Positions 1-9,474 of a stretch of 64,000 nucleotides of DNA are shown one piece after another. Where the stretch lies: assembly GCA_938020445.1 (NCBI GenBank), contig CALIIC010000023.1, forward strand, positions 1 through 64,000, written 5' to 3'. Position 1 is the stretch's first letter; each line of letters begins with the position of its first letter. The notes beneath the pieces were generated by a model. That model was not told the DNA's origin and did not search any database. It was given only the letters and a program-made list of their open reading frames with translations. Position numbers and translations under genes: made by a program. The stretch is from an uncultured Flavobacteriaceae bacterium (GTDB taxonomy: Bacteria; Bacteroidota; Bacteroidia; Flavobacteriales; Flavobacteriaceae).

Positions 1-1422
1 ATTATTCCATTCGAATACCAAGCGCGTACCATCAAAATCTTCTTCCCAAACGTGTTCTTTCCCATCGTCCAAAGCAAATACTTCCTTTCCTTTAAGCATC
101 ATCAAATTATTCCACTCTCTATCTATTATCGGCACAAAGGATGTAGAATCATTCAACAAAAACCCGATGTCTTTTAAGTGCTCATAACGCGCGTAAATAA
201 AAGAAGCCTGTCGAAAATCGCCAATATCCCTATAACTATTGGCCAGATTCATATATGACTGAACGTAGTCAGGCCTCATTTTATAAATACGCTTATACAT
301 TTCATGCGCCTCATTGAACTTCTCATGAGATTCATATATATAGGCCAGCGCTTTTAATGCAACGGGGTCTTCTTGAAAAAGCAACGTATTCTCAAGGAGC
401 ACTTTCCTGGCTGCTTCCGGATCTTTAAACTTTTCTAGAATGAAGGTATAGACATCCAACACAAAAGAATAAGAGCCGCCATACAGACTTTTATAATGTT
501 TATAGATCGCTAACGCCTCTTCGGTTCGTTCGCTTTTATAGAGTTGCTTTAAATAATCAGGATCATTCCTCTGCACCCGCTGATTGTCCAATGCGTCATT
601 TTCATAAATATTGTTGGTGACTCTTGCCAAATCGAAGGGGCGACCATCCTGATCTCGTAAACCGAATTTTGCACTTTTCGTGTTAATTACTACCATTCCT
701 CCACCTCCGACAGGACCATACCCGTATATTGCTTGTTGCGGAGGAATGATCGCTACGCGCAATACCGAACTTATATCGAGCCATACAGGGGATTCCTTGT
801 ATATCCTTCCATCCACGTCAAAAGCCAACCGGCTAGTCCCCCTTGAGGCACCAAAACTTTTTCCGTAAAGAGAACGACCATTTATATCATCCCGCACTGT
901 TACACCGGGCAACTGCTTGGCTATGGCATCCAAGATATCCCTGGCAGATTTATTCAAATCTTTTCCATCTGCAAATCGAAGTTCGTAGCCTACCGCTGCC
1001 GGACTTAAATATCCCATATTAGATCGTACAATCGAAGAATCGCTGAAATAGTTTCTTTTAAGATAATCTTGCGTCTTGCGCTTTCTTTTGGTTACGACTA
1101 CCTCCTCAAGTTTGTTTATAGATGATTCCATTCGGATGTTCAATACCCTGGTGACGTCCTCCACGATGATTTCCTCGGTTTTCATCCCAACATGACTAAA
1201 GACAACTATGTCTTTTGGACTTGCTTTTACAGTATATCTTCCCAGGGAATCTGTTTGAACCCCATAGAAGGTTCCCTTGATCGTAACATTTACTTGTGGC
1301 TTTGGCCCATCAACATCGGTTACAATACCCGAAATCTTATGTTCACCAGATTGAGAATGTAAAACAAAACTGAAGGCAAAACTTAAACAAAGAACAAATA
1401 GGTTACGAAAATGGCTGGTCAT
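1..1422 (-). CDS. Barrel-less TonB-plug/TPR secreted protein, copy B (C-terminus beyond window)
   Basis: The reading frame is open from the ATG at 1422 to the left edge, so about 474 residues are visible and the C-terminus is missing. A signal peptide (hydrophobic stretch ending near HSQS) is followed by a carboxypeptidase-regulatory-like beta-sandwich (about residues 25-105), a plug-like segment (about 150-245, with ILDAIAKQLPGVTV, FDVDGRIY and MVVINT), then helical repeats that look like TPRs (about 270-440). The last visible residues (EEDFDGTRLVFEW) match the start of the C-terminal domain of the neighbour at 1472-3226, so the two are paralogues from a tandem duplication. The gene lies 49 bases downstream of that copy, probably in one transcript. 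Seen: domain order and paralogy. Inferred: envelope location. Function unknown. Confidence 0.8.
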   Translation of the reverse strand, partial: MTSHFRNLFVLCLSFAFSFVLHSQSGEHKISGIVTDVDGPKPQVNVTIKGTFYGVQTDSLGRYTVKASPKDIVVFSHVGMKTEEIIVEDVTRVLNIRMESSINKLEEVVVTKRKRKTQDYLKRNYFSDSSIVRSNMGYLSPAAVGYELRFADGKDLNKSARDILDAIAKQLPGVTVRDDINGRSLYGKSFGASRGTSRLAFDVDGRIYKESPVWLDISSVLRVAIIPPQQAIYGYGPVGGGGMVVINTKSAKFGLRDQDGRPFDLARVTNNIYENDALDNQRVQRNDPDYLKQLYKSERTEEALAIYKHYKSLYGGSYSFVLDVYTFILEKFKDPEAARKVLLENTLLFQEDPVALKALAYIYESHEKFNEAHEMYKRIYKMRPDYVQSYMNLANSYRDIGDFRQASFIYARYEHLKDIGFLLNDSTSFVPIIDREWNNLMMLKGKEVFALDDGKEHVWEEDFDGTRLVFEWNN

Positions 1423-1471
1423 TTTATATGCTATCTATGTGATTATTACGTTTAATAGGTCCTAACCTACT

Positions 1472-3226
1472 TTAATTAACAGCCACTTTCCCAGAGCTAC
1501 GCACCCTGAACAATTGTTGGTTTACTCCTTTGAGTCCCAACTTAAAGACTTTAACTTCTTCCCGTTGGGAAACTTGGCCATAGTTATAGTAAATAGTTGC
1601 TTTTAAATAGGTGGGTGTGAGGCTCTTATTCCCGATATAGTTTACATTCACCAACCAGTCACCGCTTAGGGAACCATCGATCAGGTATTCCTTTGTTGCA
1701 TAGCCCTTTAACTTTTCATCCCGAATAGTAGCTTCGTTATCTGCCAAAGTATGTTGCCATTTTTGAAAATTCTTTAAGGGGTTTACTAATTGCAATTCGA
1801 ACTCAGCCTCACTATCGCTCCATTCGAAGACCAAACGGGTACCGTCAAAATCCTCTTCCAATAGATAATTTTTTGGCTTGGTCTCAGGAAGCACATCTTT
1901 CCCCTGTATCGTTATCAAGTTATTAAGTTCACGATCCATAAGCATTGAAAAGGCCTCTTCCGACGGCTTCATAAAACCCTCTTGCACCAAATAGTCGTAT
2001 CTTATAAACATAGCGGCCGCCTTTTTGTAAGCACCAACCTGCCGATAGCTTTCTGCTACATCAAGGTATGATTGTGCATATGTTGGACGTAACAAGAACA
2101 CTTCTTTGTAGAGTGTGTTCGCTTTTTCATAGGCCCCCTGTGCCTCGTAATTGAACGCGAGAGACTTCATTGCGAGTGGGTTCCCATCAAAAACCTTGAA
2201 ATTATCCACAACAATGCTTTCTGCAAAATCGGTTGCATTCCATTTATCAGAAAAAATCGAATAGGCATCTACAAAAAATGCATAACTATTCTTGTACCGA
2301 TCAGCAAAAGACCGGTACGTTTGCTTGGCGGTTTCCAAAGAATTGCTTGCGTAGATTTCTTGATAGTACGTTGGGCGATCCGCCAGTAATGCTTTTTGGG
2401 TGCGTGCATCCCCTTGGTATAGGTTATCACGAAGTCGCATTTTATCTTGTATTTCTCCTGATTTCGCGTACGCATTGCCAACATTGGTATTTATAACGAC
2501 TACCCCTCCAGAAGCAATTGCACCGTATAGGTTTCTTGCCGCTAAACCAGACATTAAAGCAATTCGCTCCATATTCCCTGGGGCCAGCCATATAGGAACG
2601 TCGGTGAAAATTTGGCCATCAACATCAAAAATTGCCGGTTGGTTATTGGAAATGGAACTCACCCCCCTAACGCTTACGCTTCCCCCTTCTAAGCAATCTC
2701 CGATGATACTAACTCCTGGAAACTCGTTTCGCAGCACATCCAAGATACATAAACCTACTGCCTGGATACTAGTTGCCGGTAATACTCTTACCTGGAAGGC
2801 GGCAGTTTCAGGATCAATTATACCATAAGCAGAGCGCACTAAATACGGGTTCGTATTAAAAGCTATTTCCAAATCTTGTTGCGACTTGCGTTTGCTTTTT
2901 GTTACGACAACTTCATCTAACTCAGCGACATCAGGAAACATCCGAAGGTTGATAGTTCTGGTTACGTCTTCGACTAAAATTTCCAAGCTTCGTAATCCTG
3001 TATAGGAATACACCAATACATCCCCTATCGAAGATTTAATTTGATAGGTTCCCGTCTCATCTGTATACGCATTTTGTTCGGTGCCCTTGACGGTTATCAG
3101 TACATTTTTTATTGGATTTTGACCATCGGACACTTTCCCCGTAATGGTTTTTTCCCCTTTCTGGGAAATCGCATGAAAACTTGTTAATAATGCAAAGGAT
3201 AGGAATAACAGTACTGTCTTTTTCAT
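1472..3226 (-). CDS. Barrel-less TonB-plug/TPR secreted protein, copy A
   Basis: 584 residues. Signal peptide 1-21; carboxypeptidase-regulatory-like domain about 24-95 (ITGKVSDGQNPIKNVLITVK); a linker with EVVVTKSKRKS as seen after this domain in SusC-like receptors; plug-like segment about 155-250 (ILDVLRNEFPGVSII, GVVVINT); TPR-like helices about 270-435; and a C-terminal beta domain from about 455 (EEDFDGTRLVFEW, LVNVNYIGNKSLTPTYLK) that resembles DUF2135-type domains. A TonB-dependent receptor would need a further 400 or more residues of barrel, which are absent. No transport function can be claimed; a periplasmic or surface binding or scaffold role is an inference. The gene is the first of a tandem pair, 150 bases downstream of the M24 peptidase gene. 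Confidence 0.85.
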   Translation of the reverse strand: MKKTVLLFLSFALLTSFHAISQKGEKTITGKVSDGQNPIKNVLITVKGTEQNAYTDETGTYQIKSSIGDVLVYSYTGLRSLEILVEDVTRTINLRMFPDVAELDEVVVTKSKRKSQQDLEIAFNTNPYLVRSAYGIIDPETAAFQVRVLPATSIQAVGLCILDVLRNEFPGVSIIGDCLEGGSVSVRGVSSISNNQPAIFDVDGQIFTDVPIWLAPGNMERIALMSGLAARNLYGAIASGGVVVINTNVGNAYAKSGEIQDKMRLRDNLYQGDARTQKALLADRPTYYQEIYASNSLETAKQTYRSFADRYKNSYAFFVDAYSIFSDKWNATDFAESIVVDNFKVFDGNPLAMKSLAFNYEAQGAYEKANTLYKEVFLLRPTYAQSYLDVAESYRQVGAYKKAAAMFIRYDYLVQEGFMKPSEEAFSMLMDRELNNLITIQGKDVLPETKPKNYLLEEDFDGTRLVFEWSDSEAEFELQLVNPLKNFQKWQHTLADNEATIRDEKLKGYATKEYLIDGSLSGDWLVNVNYIGNKSLTPTYLKATIYYNYGQVSQREEVKVFKLGLKGVNQQLFRVRSSGKVAVN

Positions 3227-3376
3227 TTCTTTTTGTTTTTACAAAGAAAAGTAAGATGGATTTGCCTAGGTATACGTTTGGTAAAACCGAAGAAGTACAA
3301 GGCCTATCTCATAGCATTTTCTTTTTTGATTATAGCATTCTTTTTCATTTTTTAAGCCTCAAAAATCATACCACCA

Positions 3377-4723
3377 TTAATTTCCTTGATGCTGTTTGAT
3401 TCGTGGTATTAATAGTAGCTGCGTTTGTCTCCCATTCACATACCGAAAACCATCATCCCCATAAAAGCCTGCCTCTTCGAGCATGATCCGGATATCACGT
3501 TTCCATTCGGGAATCGTAATCGTGGTATTCAATTCAATCGCATATACCGTGTTCTTGTTCAAAGGATACTTCTCCCCATCATCTTTCATTACACCTCCCT
3601 GAGAATCCCACATGCCAATGGTTGTTCCCGCCGAATGCCCGTACAATCCCAATGGATGGGTATAGATAGCTGGACGTAAACCAGCCGCTTTAGCTTGGTT
3701 CAAGGCGGTAGCGAGAATTTCGTTTCCTGTACGACCTTCAATCATGTTGTTCGTTAAAAAATCCTGCACTTTGTTACCTGACTTGAGTCCTTCAATTAGA
3801 AAGTCCGGAGCCTTCGTCTCTTCTGGCCTTAACACATAGGCAAGTTCCTGGCAATCGGTATTTAAACGCAGATAGGTAATCCCAAAATCACAATGCAGCA
3901 AATCTCCTGGAAGAATAACCATATCATCTGGCCTATCTGAAAAAGAATACAAATGCCCCGTTAACTTATCACTACTACGTTGTACGTCTACCGAAGGGTG
4001 AAACCAAGTTTCAAGGCCCATATCGGTTACTTTTTGTCGCATCCACCATTCCACCTCGGTCGTCGTGGTAATGCCGGGAGTAATTACTTTTTCTGAAAAA
4101 GCTTCGGCTATAATATCGTGGGTAATATCTACCAATTGATTGTAAAGAACCATTTCTCTTGGTGTTCTGGTCTCTATCCAGCGTACGGCAAGTTGTTCGG
4201 CCGACACCACTTTTTTCTGAAATAGTTTGGGTAATCGCTGCATGAATTCATCATAATCGGTTTTATCCAAGCCATCAGCAATGTTATGATCTTTTGAGTA
4301 GTTCAGGCCAATTTTTTTAGGGTTTCGTTCTTGGATCAACTGCACCAAACGCTTCCACTGGTCCGGTTCCTTTTCCTTATCCCAAGCGGACGAAATATTG
4401 GCCCCTACATTGTAGCGGGCCACTGCCAATTTTTCAATGGTATTCTTGTCTTTATTTCGATAAAACAACAAAATGGTTCTTCTTCGTGCATTGAGCCATG
4501 TTGAGGGCAGCATGGTTCTTAGTACAGGATCTTCATTATACTCTCTAGAAATCAGCACCCACATATCTATACCTGCGGTATCCATCAATTTCGGCAATAG
4601 GTTGTTAAAGCGATCTGCAAGTATCTCATCTACTACCATCGCACGTTCATTTTCTGGTAATACCTGCTGCGCATGCAAGGTTAAAACGAATAAAAAGGAA
4701 CAGTAAAAAAGGTGTTTTTTCAT
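3377..4723 (-). CDS. Secreted M24-family metallopeptidase (Xaa-Pro aminopeptidase-like)
   Basis: 448 residues with a signal peptide ending near LHAQ, so it acts in the periplasm or outside. The pita-bread fold ligand set is present: Asp in HCDFG (about 280), Asp in LNTDCQ (about 289), His in GHSAG (about 361), Glu in YAIELNT (about 397) and Glu in LEEAGF (about 416), which together bind two metal ions in this family. The N-terminal half resembles the creatinase/prolidase non-catalytic domain. The family removes N-terminal residues preceding proline or splits related bonds; the true substrate is unknown. Monocistronic as far as can be seen, divergent from the lipoprotein at 4813. Confidence 0.88.
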   Translation of the reverse strand: MKKHLFYCSFLFVLTLHAQQVLPENERAMVVDEILADRFNNLLPKLMDTAGIDMWVLISREYNEDPVLRTMLPSTWLNARRRTILLFYRNKDKNTIEKLAVARYNVGANISSAWDKEKEPDQWKRLVQLIQERNPKKIGLNYSKDHNIADGLDKTDYDEFMQRLPKLFQKKVVSAEQLAVRWIETRTPREMVLYNQLVDITHDIIAEAFSEKVITPGITTTTEVEWWMRQKVTDMGLETWFHPSVDVQRSSDKLTGHLYSFSDRPDDMVILPGDLLHCDFGITYLRLNTDCQELAYVLRPEETKAPDFLIEGLKSGNKVQDFLTNNMIEGRTGNEILATALNQAKAAGLRPAIYTHPLGLYGHSAGTTIGMWDSQGGVMKDDGEKYPLNKNTVYAIELNTTITIPEWKRDIRIMLEEAGFYGDDGFRYVNGRQTQLLLIPRIKQHQGN

Positions 4724-4779
4724 TTGGTGGGTTTATCCTATGAAAATACAAAATTTTAAAAGGTGGTGTGGCTAATTTT

Positions 4780-4787
4780 TAAATTTG
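4780..4787 (+). promoter_or_regulatory. Possible -7 box for the 4813 gene
   Basis: TAAATTTG fits the Bacteroidota -7 consensus TAnnTTTG, 25 bases before the ATG at 4813. No TTG is seen at the expected -33 position, so support is partial. Confidence 0.35.
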
Positions 4788-4812
4788 AGAAATACCTGTA
4801 TCTTATGGCTAC

Positions 4813-5565
4813 ATGAGAACAACTACAAACTTTCTCGCTTTGCTCTTTCTGCTACTAGCAATGGTCTTTGGCGGCAATTCATGTTCAAAAGAGACATCAA
4901 GTGAGCAACCTGTTGAAAACAAGGAGCCTATTGCCACTAGTGTTCGCGAAATACTGTTTATAGGAAACAGTCACACGTATTATAATTCAGGGGTTTCATT
5001 TCATTTGACAGAATTTCAAAAGAATGACGACCCCTCTATGGAACCGTTCATCAAAGAGGCAACCTTTTCCGGATACAGTTTACAAGATCATCTTTCCAAT
5101 GCCGGCACACTATCGAAGTTAGAAGAACGTTCTTGGGAAGCCATTGTTTTACAGGAGAATACTTTTGTTGCCGCCAATGATAGTGAAGCGACCATTGCTT
5201 CTATAAAAGCGTTTCAGGAATTGTTAAGCACTACTGGTACGCGAATCTATTTATTTATGACATGGCCTTATAAGGAGGAACCACAGATGTATAATGCCAT
5301 CAAAAGTACATATGAGGACGCCGCGAGGGCTACCAGGGCAAAAATTGTACCTGTCGGCACTGTTTGGCGGGATATACAGGCGGATTCAGAAGCCAATATA
5401 GACCTTTACGATGCAGATGGTGTACATCCCAATGTGTTGGGTACCTATTTGGCAAGTGCACTTTTTTATGCTGAAATTTTTGACAAAAGTCCTTCTAGCA
5501 ATCCATATAATGGAGGCTTGGATGCTGAAACCGCTAATTATCTAAAACTAAAGGCAAATCAATAG
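4813..5565 (+). CDS. SGNH/GDSL-type lipoprotein hydrolase (DUF4886-like)
   Basis: 250 residues. A type II signal peptide with lipobox GGNSC predicts an outer-membrane or periplasmic lipoprotein. Block I of SGNH hydrolases is seen as ILFIGNSHTYY (Ser is the expected nucleophile), and the C-terminal catalytic Asp-His dyad as DGVHPN near residue 210. The I-x-L-F-I-G-N-S-x-T-Y start is typical of the DUF4886 branch. Probably an esterase or a carbohydrate deacetylase; substrate not deducible. It faces menE tail to tail with an 11-base gap. Confidence 0.8.
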   Translation: MRTTTNFLALLFLLLAMVFGGNSCSKETSSEQPVENKEPIATSVREILFIGNSHTYYNSGVSFHLTEFQKNDDPSMEPFIKEATFSGYSLQDHLSNAGTLSKLEERSWEAIVLQENTFVAANDSEATIASIKAFQELLSTTGTRIYLFMTWPYKEEPQMYNAIKSTYEDAARATRAKIVPVGTVWRDIQADSEANIDLYDADGVHPNVLGTYLASALFYAEIFDKSPSSNPYNGGLDAETANYLKLKANQ

Positions 5566-5576
5566 CATCGAAGTTT

Positions 5577-6668
5577 TTAAGTACTTTTTAGTGAACTTAA
5601 AACAGCGGCAACGGTTAAATCGCGCTGCACTTTTCCGTTATTGGTCACTGTAAAGCTTGGAATGCACTTTATTTGTTTTGGCTTTTCAAATTTGGTCAAA
5701 GAAGTCAATTCACTTATTTCTTGTAATACTATTTCTGTATCTATATCTCCTTCCACAAGTAATACGAGTCGTTGTCCCAGGGATTCGTCGGGTACGCCAA
5801 CTACAAAATACCTATTGTTGATGAACGGGGCGATTTTTGCTTCTATTTGCTCAGGGTTTAATTTGATGCCTCCGGAATTAATGATATTATCATATCGCCC
5901 TTTCCACTCAAATGCCTTGCTTGATACTAATTTCACGACATCATTCGTTCGTACTGTGCCGTCAATTATCGCAGGTGCGTCTATCAAGAGACAATCGCGT
6001 TCATCTGTTGAAACTTGAATATCCGGTAGGCAGCGAAACGCCTGTACACCCGATTCATTTCCATTAATTCTACGAACTGCAATATGCGTTATTGTCTCGG
6101 TCATACCATAGGTTTCAAATACCTGCGTGGTATATGTTTCAAGTGTTTTTTGAAGTTTCGACGATACAGCCGCCCCACCTACTATCAAGGTCTTGACCAA
6201 AGGTAGTTCTGTCAAAGAATTCGCCAGTTGTAAGGGAATCATCGCTACAAAATCATAGGGCCGCTTATTTTTTGACAAAGGGCTAGCGTTCGGAGGCACA
6301 CACCATAAATGAAGCCCCAGAACAAGTGCCCTCACAAGCATCATCTTACCCGCAATATAATCCGCCGGTAGACATAAGAGCGTATTGTCGCCAGCATGTA
6401 AGTTAAAAAAAGAGCCCGTAGCAATAGCGGAATTCAACATCTTACTTTTTTCCAATAAGATTGTTTTCGCATTTCCTGTAGAACCTGAAGTGCGTACTTC
6501 AATTGTTTCGCTATTATTCAACCAATCCGTTAAAAAATCCCCTATAACCATTTCATATGGTTCGCCTTCCTTAATGAAACTGTAGGCTACTTCCTTTAGG
6601 TCTTCCAATGTAAACGAATGGCCATTTAATCTAAACTCGTGATGTACTTCTTTAAACGTCGGCTTCAT
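5577..6668 (-). CDS. menE: O-succinylbenzoate--CoA ligase
   Basis: 363 residues, an acyl-adenylate-forming enzyme that activates o-succinylbenzoate to its CoA thioester in menaquinone synthesis. The phosphate-binding loop is RTSGSTGNAK (about 59-68), and the A5 motif is YGMTET followed by THIAVRR; the C-terminal swivel domain ends with NGKVQRDL. It is shorter than proteobacterial MenE (about 450), as usual in Flavobacteriaceae. The ATG at 6668 lies inside the end of the CPBP gene (17-base overlap), so it is translationally coupled as the last gene of menC-CPBP-menE. Confidence 0.92.
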   Translation of the reverse strand: MKPTFKEVHHEFRLNGHSFTLEDLKEVAYSFIKEGEPYEMVIGDFLTDWLNNSETIEVRTSGSTGNAKTILLEKSKMLNSAIATGSFFNLHAGDNTLLCLPADYIAGKMMLVRALVLGLHLWCVPPNASPLSKNKRPYDFVAMIPLQLANSLTELPLVKTLIVGGAAVSSKLQKTLETYTTQVFETYGMTETITHIAVRRINGNESGVQAFRCLPDIQVSTDERDCLLIDAPAIIDGTVRTNDVVKLVSSKAFEWKGRYDNIINSGGIKLNPEQIEAKIAPFINNRYFVVGVPDESLGQRLVLLVEGDIDTEIVLQEISELTSLTKFEKPKQIKCIPSFTVTNNGKVQRDLTVAAVLSSLKST

Positions 6669-7587
6669 CGGTCGTTGCTATTCGAAAAGACTCTTCTGAG
6701 CGTACCTTCCCTGTTAGACGTTCTTTCCAATTCGTCCAGCCGTATTTTTTTGAAAAGAGCAGCAATAAAATAGGATAGATGATCAATACAGGAATTAATA
6801 CGTCCCAACCTAGGACCGGTTCTGAAACATCCCGATAGATCGAATCTGTTTGAAGTGCCGTCCAATCGGCAGTTACAAGCAAAGCGCCAATAAGGTTATT
6901 TGCAGCATGAAAGCCCAGTGCCAGTTCCAAACCTTCATCCATTAAGGTAATAATTCCCAGAAAAAAACCTGTGCCGATATAATATACCATTATGCCATAC
7001 CCAAGTTTTTCAACTTCGGGATTTCCCAAATGCATACTGCCAAACAATATCGAGGTTATTATTAACGGGACCCATCTGTTTTTCACAAGCACCCCGAGAC
7101 CTTGCATCATATGACCACGAAACAAATATTCCTCGAAACTGGTCTGCAGGGGAAGCAATAATACCCCGATGATCAAGAGAATTGTAAAAGGTAGCGGCCT
7201 AAAATTTAACACAAAGTCTTCCGGAGCTACATAAACGGATACTCCGGTTAGTACTACGGTAATACCACCCCAAACAAGAAATGCGAACCAAATGCGCTTC
7301 CAATCGATCTTACTTCTACTGGTCGTTAAGGAGGTTATTGACTGCGAATGCACCAGTTTTGTCCATCCAAGCACAATAAACAAGCCAATTGCCAAGGGCG
7401 CAACAGCAAGCACGAGCACGGTGTTCGCCCCCAAAGATTCAACCAACTGTTGCATCGTATCTTCTACCCCAACAGGAGAAAATAGTATTGCAATATAATT
7501 CAGCACCATAAGGCCTATAAAACCTGTTGGTAGAATAAAATACTTCCACAACTTAAAATCACCTTTGTAAGCTTGTTCTATGTACAT
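6652..7587 (-). CDS. CPBP-family intramembrane glutamic protease
   Basis: 311 residues from the ATG at 7587, which overlaps the menC stop by 10 bases; an upstream ATG at 7614 is possible but lies deeper inside menC. Many membrane segments. The CPBP (Abi) motifs are all present: EEYLFRG (motif 1, catalytic Glu-Glu and Arg), FGSMH (motif 2) and HAANN (motif 3). Members cleave in the membrane or process prenylated or peptide substrates; the substrate here is unknown. Its fixed place between menC and menE suggests co-expression with quinone synthesis but does not prove a role in it. Confidence 0.87.
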   Translation of the reverse strand: MYIEQAYKGDFKLWKYFILPTGFIGLMVLNYIAILFSPVGVEDTMQQLVESLGANTVLVLAVAPLAIGLFIVLGWTKLVHSQSITSLTTSRSKIDWKRIWFAFLVWGGITVVLTGVSVYVAPEDFVLNFRPLPFTILLIIGVLLLPLQTSFEEYLFRGHMMQGLGVLVKNRWVPLIITSILFGSMHLGNPEVEKLGYGIMVYYIGTGFFLGIITLMDEGLELALGFHAANNLIGALLVTADWTALQTDSIYRDVSEPVLGWDVLIPVLIIYPILLLLFSKKYGWTNWKERLTGKVRSEESFRIATTDEADV

Positions 7588-8630
7588 ATTTCTTGAATCA
7601 AATCGGAAGCCCATTCTTTGTTCTTCCTACTATATAACTTACCTGCCTCGACCGAAAGCGGGCTTTCAAAATTATTCGTATACAAACCACCGGTACCCAG
7701 ACCTTGTGGCATCGAATTCCCCAAAGTATAGGTCCATCGCGCAATTGCGTTCAAACCTATATTGCTTTCCAAGGCACTGGTAACCCACCATCCTACTCCC
7801 AATTTGTCAGCAATTCGTATCCATTCCAAACTTCCCTTATAACCTCCGACAAGACTGGGTTTTAGAATAATGAACTGTGGTTGTATCGTTTGTAGCAAGT
7901 TTTCCTTTTCTGTTACACCTGAAACACCGATTAATTCCTCATCCAGGGCTATGGGCAAGGGAGATTCAGCACATAGCGCTTTCATTAACAAAGGGTTTCC
8001 TTGTTTTATAGGTTGTTCTATTGAATGTAACCGAAAGTCTGCCAATACCTGTAACTTTTTGAGTGCTTCTGCGGGTTTAAACGCCCCGTTGGCGTCTACC
8101 CGTAGCGCTATTTCATCAGGGGTGTATTTTTTTCGAATTGAGGCTAAGAGTGCAATTTCGGTATCAAAATCGATCGCCCCGATTTTCATCTTAATACAAT
8201 TGAAACCTGTGGCCAATTTTTCTGTTATCTGATCGTGCATGAACGCTTCTTCCCCCATCCATATCAATCCGTTGATATGGATGGGCTTTTCATTTTTGGA
8301 AAAATCGGAAGGGAAAAAATCGAAAGGATGTACTGCGTTTATCGACAAAAATGCTTGTTCTACCCCAAATTGTATACTAGGAAAATCAATCAATGCGTTC
8401 CAAAGTTCATCTTTCCCTAGGTGAATATGATTGCAGGTCCATTGCAATTTCGATTCGTATTCGGGAACATCATCTACACTTAACCCTTTTAAAAGTCCAC
8501 ATTCGCCAAGCCCGTAACGCCCTTTATCTTCCAATACTAGGAACCAAGTTTCTTTTTGCCTAAGAATTCCTCTCGATGTGCCGCTTGGGCGCTTAAAATC
8601 GAGTATATATTTTTTATAACGTGCCTGCAT
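7578..8630 (-). CDS. menC: o-Succinylbenzoate synthase
   Basis: 350 residues of the enolase superfamily; dehydrates SHCHC to o-succinylbenzoate. Visible active-site parts are the KMKIG lysine motif, the metal ligands in LRVDANG (Asp), SIEQPI (Glu) and ALDEEL (Asp/Glu), and the second lysine in ILKPSLVGG. First gene of the menC-CPBP-menE unit; the start at 8630 is divergent from the SDR gene, leaving 47 bases for both promoters. Confidence 0.93.
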   Translation of the reverse strand: MQARYKKYILDFKRPSGTSRGILRQKETWFLVLEDKGRYGLGECGLLKGLSVDDVPEYESKLQWTCNHIHLGKDELWNALIDFPSIQFGVEQAFLSINAVHPFDFFPSDFSKNEKPIHINGLIWMGEEAFMHDQITEKLATGFNCIKMKIGAIDFDTEIALLASIRKKYTPDEIALRVDANGAFKPAEALKKLQVLADFRLHSIEQPIKQGNPLLMKALCAESPLPIALDEELIGVSGVTEKENLLQTIQPQFIILKPSLVGGYKGSLEWIRIADKLGVGWWVTSALESNIGLNAIARWTYTLGNSMPQGLGTGGLYTNNFESPLSVEAGKLYSRKNKEWASDLIQEICT

Positions 8631-8677
8631 CTGTTCGTTTCAAATTTAACCATATTTTTAGGTATAAAAATGAACTA

Positions 8678-9472
8678 ATGGCATCAATTAAAAACAAAAC
8701 CGTTTGGATTACCGGAGCTTCGTCCGGTATAGGCGCCTCATTGGCTTATGAATTAAGTAAAAAGCACTGCAGACTAATTCTTTCTGCCAGAAACGAGGCC
8801 GCTTTGGAGCGCGTAAAAAGTCAGTGCCAATATCCTGAAAAAATAATAACACTACCACTAGACCTCAATGATTTTCGCAGTATGGCAAAAAAAGTTAGCG
8901 AGGCGATTTCTTTTTTTGGTTCTATAGATATGTTAATTGCAAATGCGGGTATTAGTCAACGCTCGCTTATAATTGATACCGATTTTGAAGTTTTCAAAAA
9001 ACTGATGGATGTAAATTATTTGGGAACGGTAGCGCTGAGCAAGGCGATACTGCCTCACTTCGTGTCGAATGGTAAGGGGCATTTTGCAGTCGTGACCAGT
9101 TTAATGGGTAAGTTTGGATCGCCCTATAGATCTGGTTATTGCGGCGCAAAACATGCGCTGCACGGTTTTTTTGATGTACTGCGTATGGAGCACGAAAAAG
9201 ATGGAATAGCTGTTACGATGATATGCCCAGGCTTTGTACAAACCGATGTTGCAAAAAATGCCTTAACGGCAGATGGCAGTAAACAAGGCAGCCAAGACAG
9301 TGCCACAGAAAATGGCCTTCCTGTAACCATATTTTCCAAGAAAATGATCAACGCTATTGAACAAAAGAAGTTTGAGGCCTACATCGGCAGAAAGGAACTG
9401 ATAGGTATTTACCTAAAGCGATTTTTTCCACGGTTGCTACACAAAACGGTGCTCAAAAGTACGGTGCGGTAA
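8678..9472 (+). CDS. SDR-family NAD(P)-dependent oxidoreductase
   Basis: 264 residues starting MASIKNKTVWITGASSGIG; an earlier in-frame ATG at 8621 sits inside menC and adds 19 unconserved residues, so 8678 is preferred. Classical short-chain dehydrogenase: cofactor loop TGASSGIG, NAG motif (ANAGIS), catalytic Ser (about 140), and YCGAK with the Tyr-x-x-x-Lys pair. The C-terminus LKRFFPRLLHKTVLK is like the membrane-associated DHRS7-type SDRs. Substrate unknown. The only plus-strand gene within the men region, ending 2 bases from the facing kinase gene. Confidence 0.87.
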   Translation: MASIKNKTVWITGASSGIGASLAYELSKKHCRLILSARNEAALERVKSQCQYPEKIITLPLDLNDFRSMAKKVSEAISFFGSIDMLIANAGISQRSLIIDTDFEVFKKLMDVNYLGTVALSKAILPHFVSNGKGHFAVVTSLMGKFGSPYRSGYCGAKHALHGFFDVLRMEHEKDGIAVTMICPGFVQTDVAKNALTADGSKQGSQDSATENGLPVTIFSKKMINAIEQKKFEAYIGRKELIGIYLKRFFPRLLHKTVLKSTVR

Positions 9473-9474
9473 TT

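Noticed and set aside
2233-2828. Plus-strand open frames opposite the plug/TPR gene
   Set aside because: They lie wholly inside a clear signal-peptide-bearing gene on the other strand, have no protein-like composition or start context, and are shadows.
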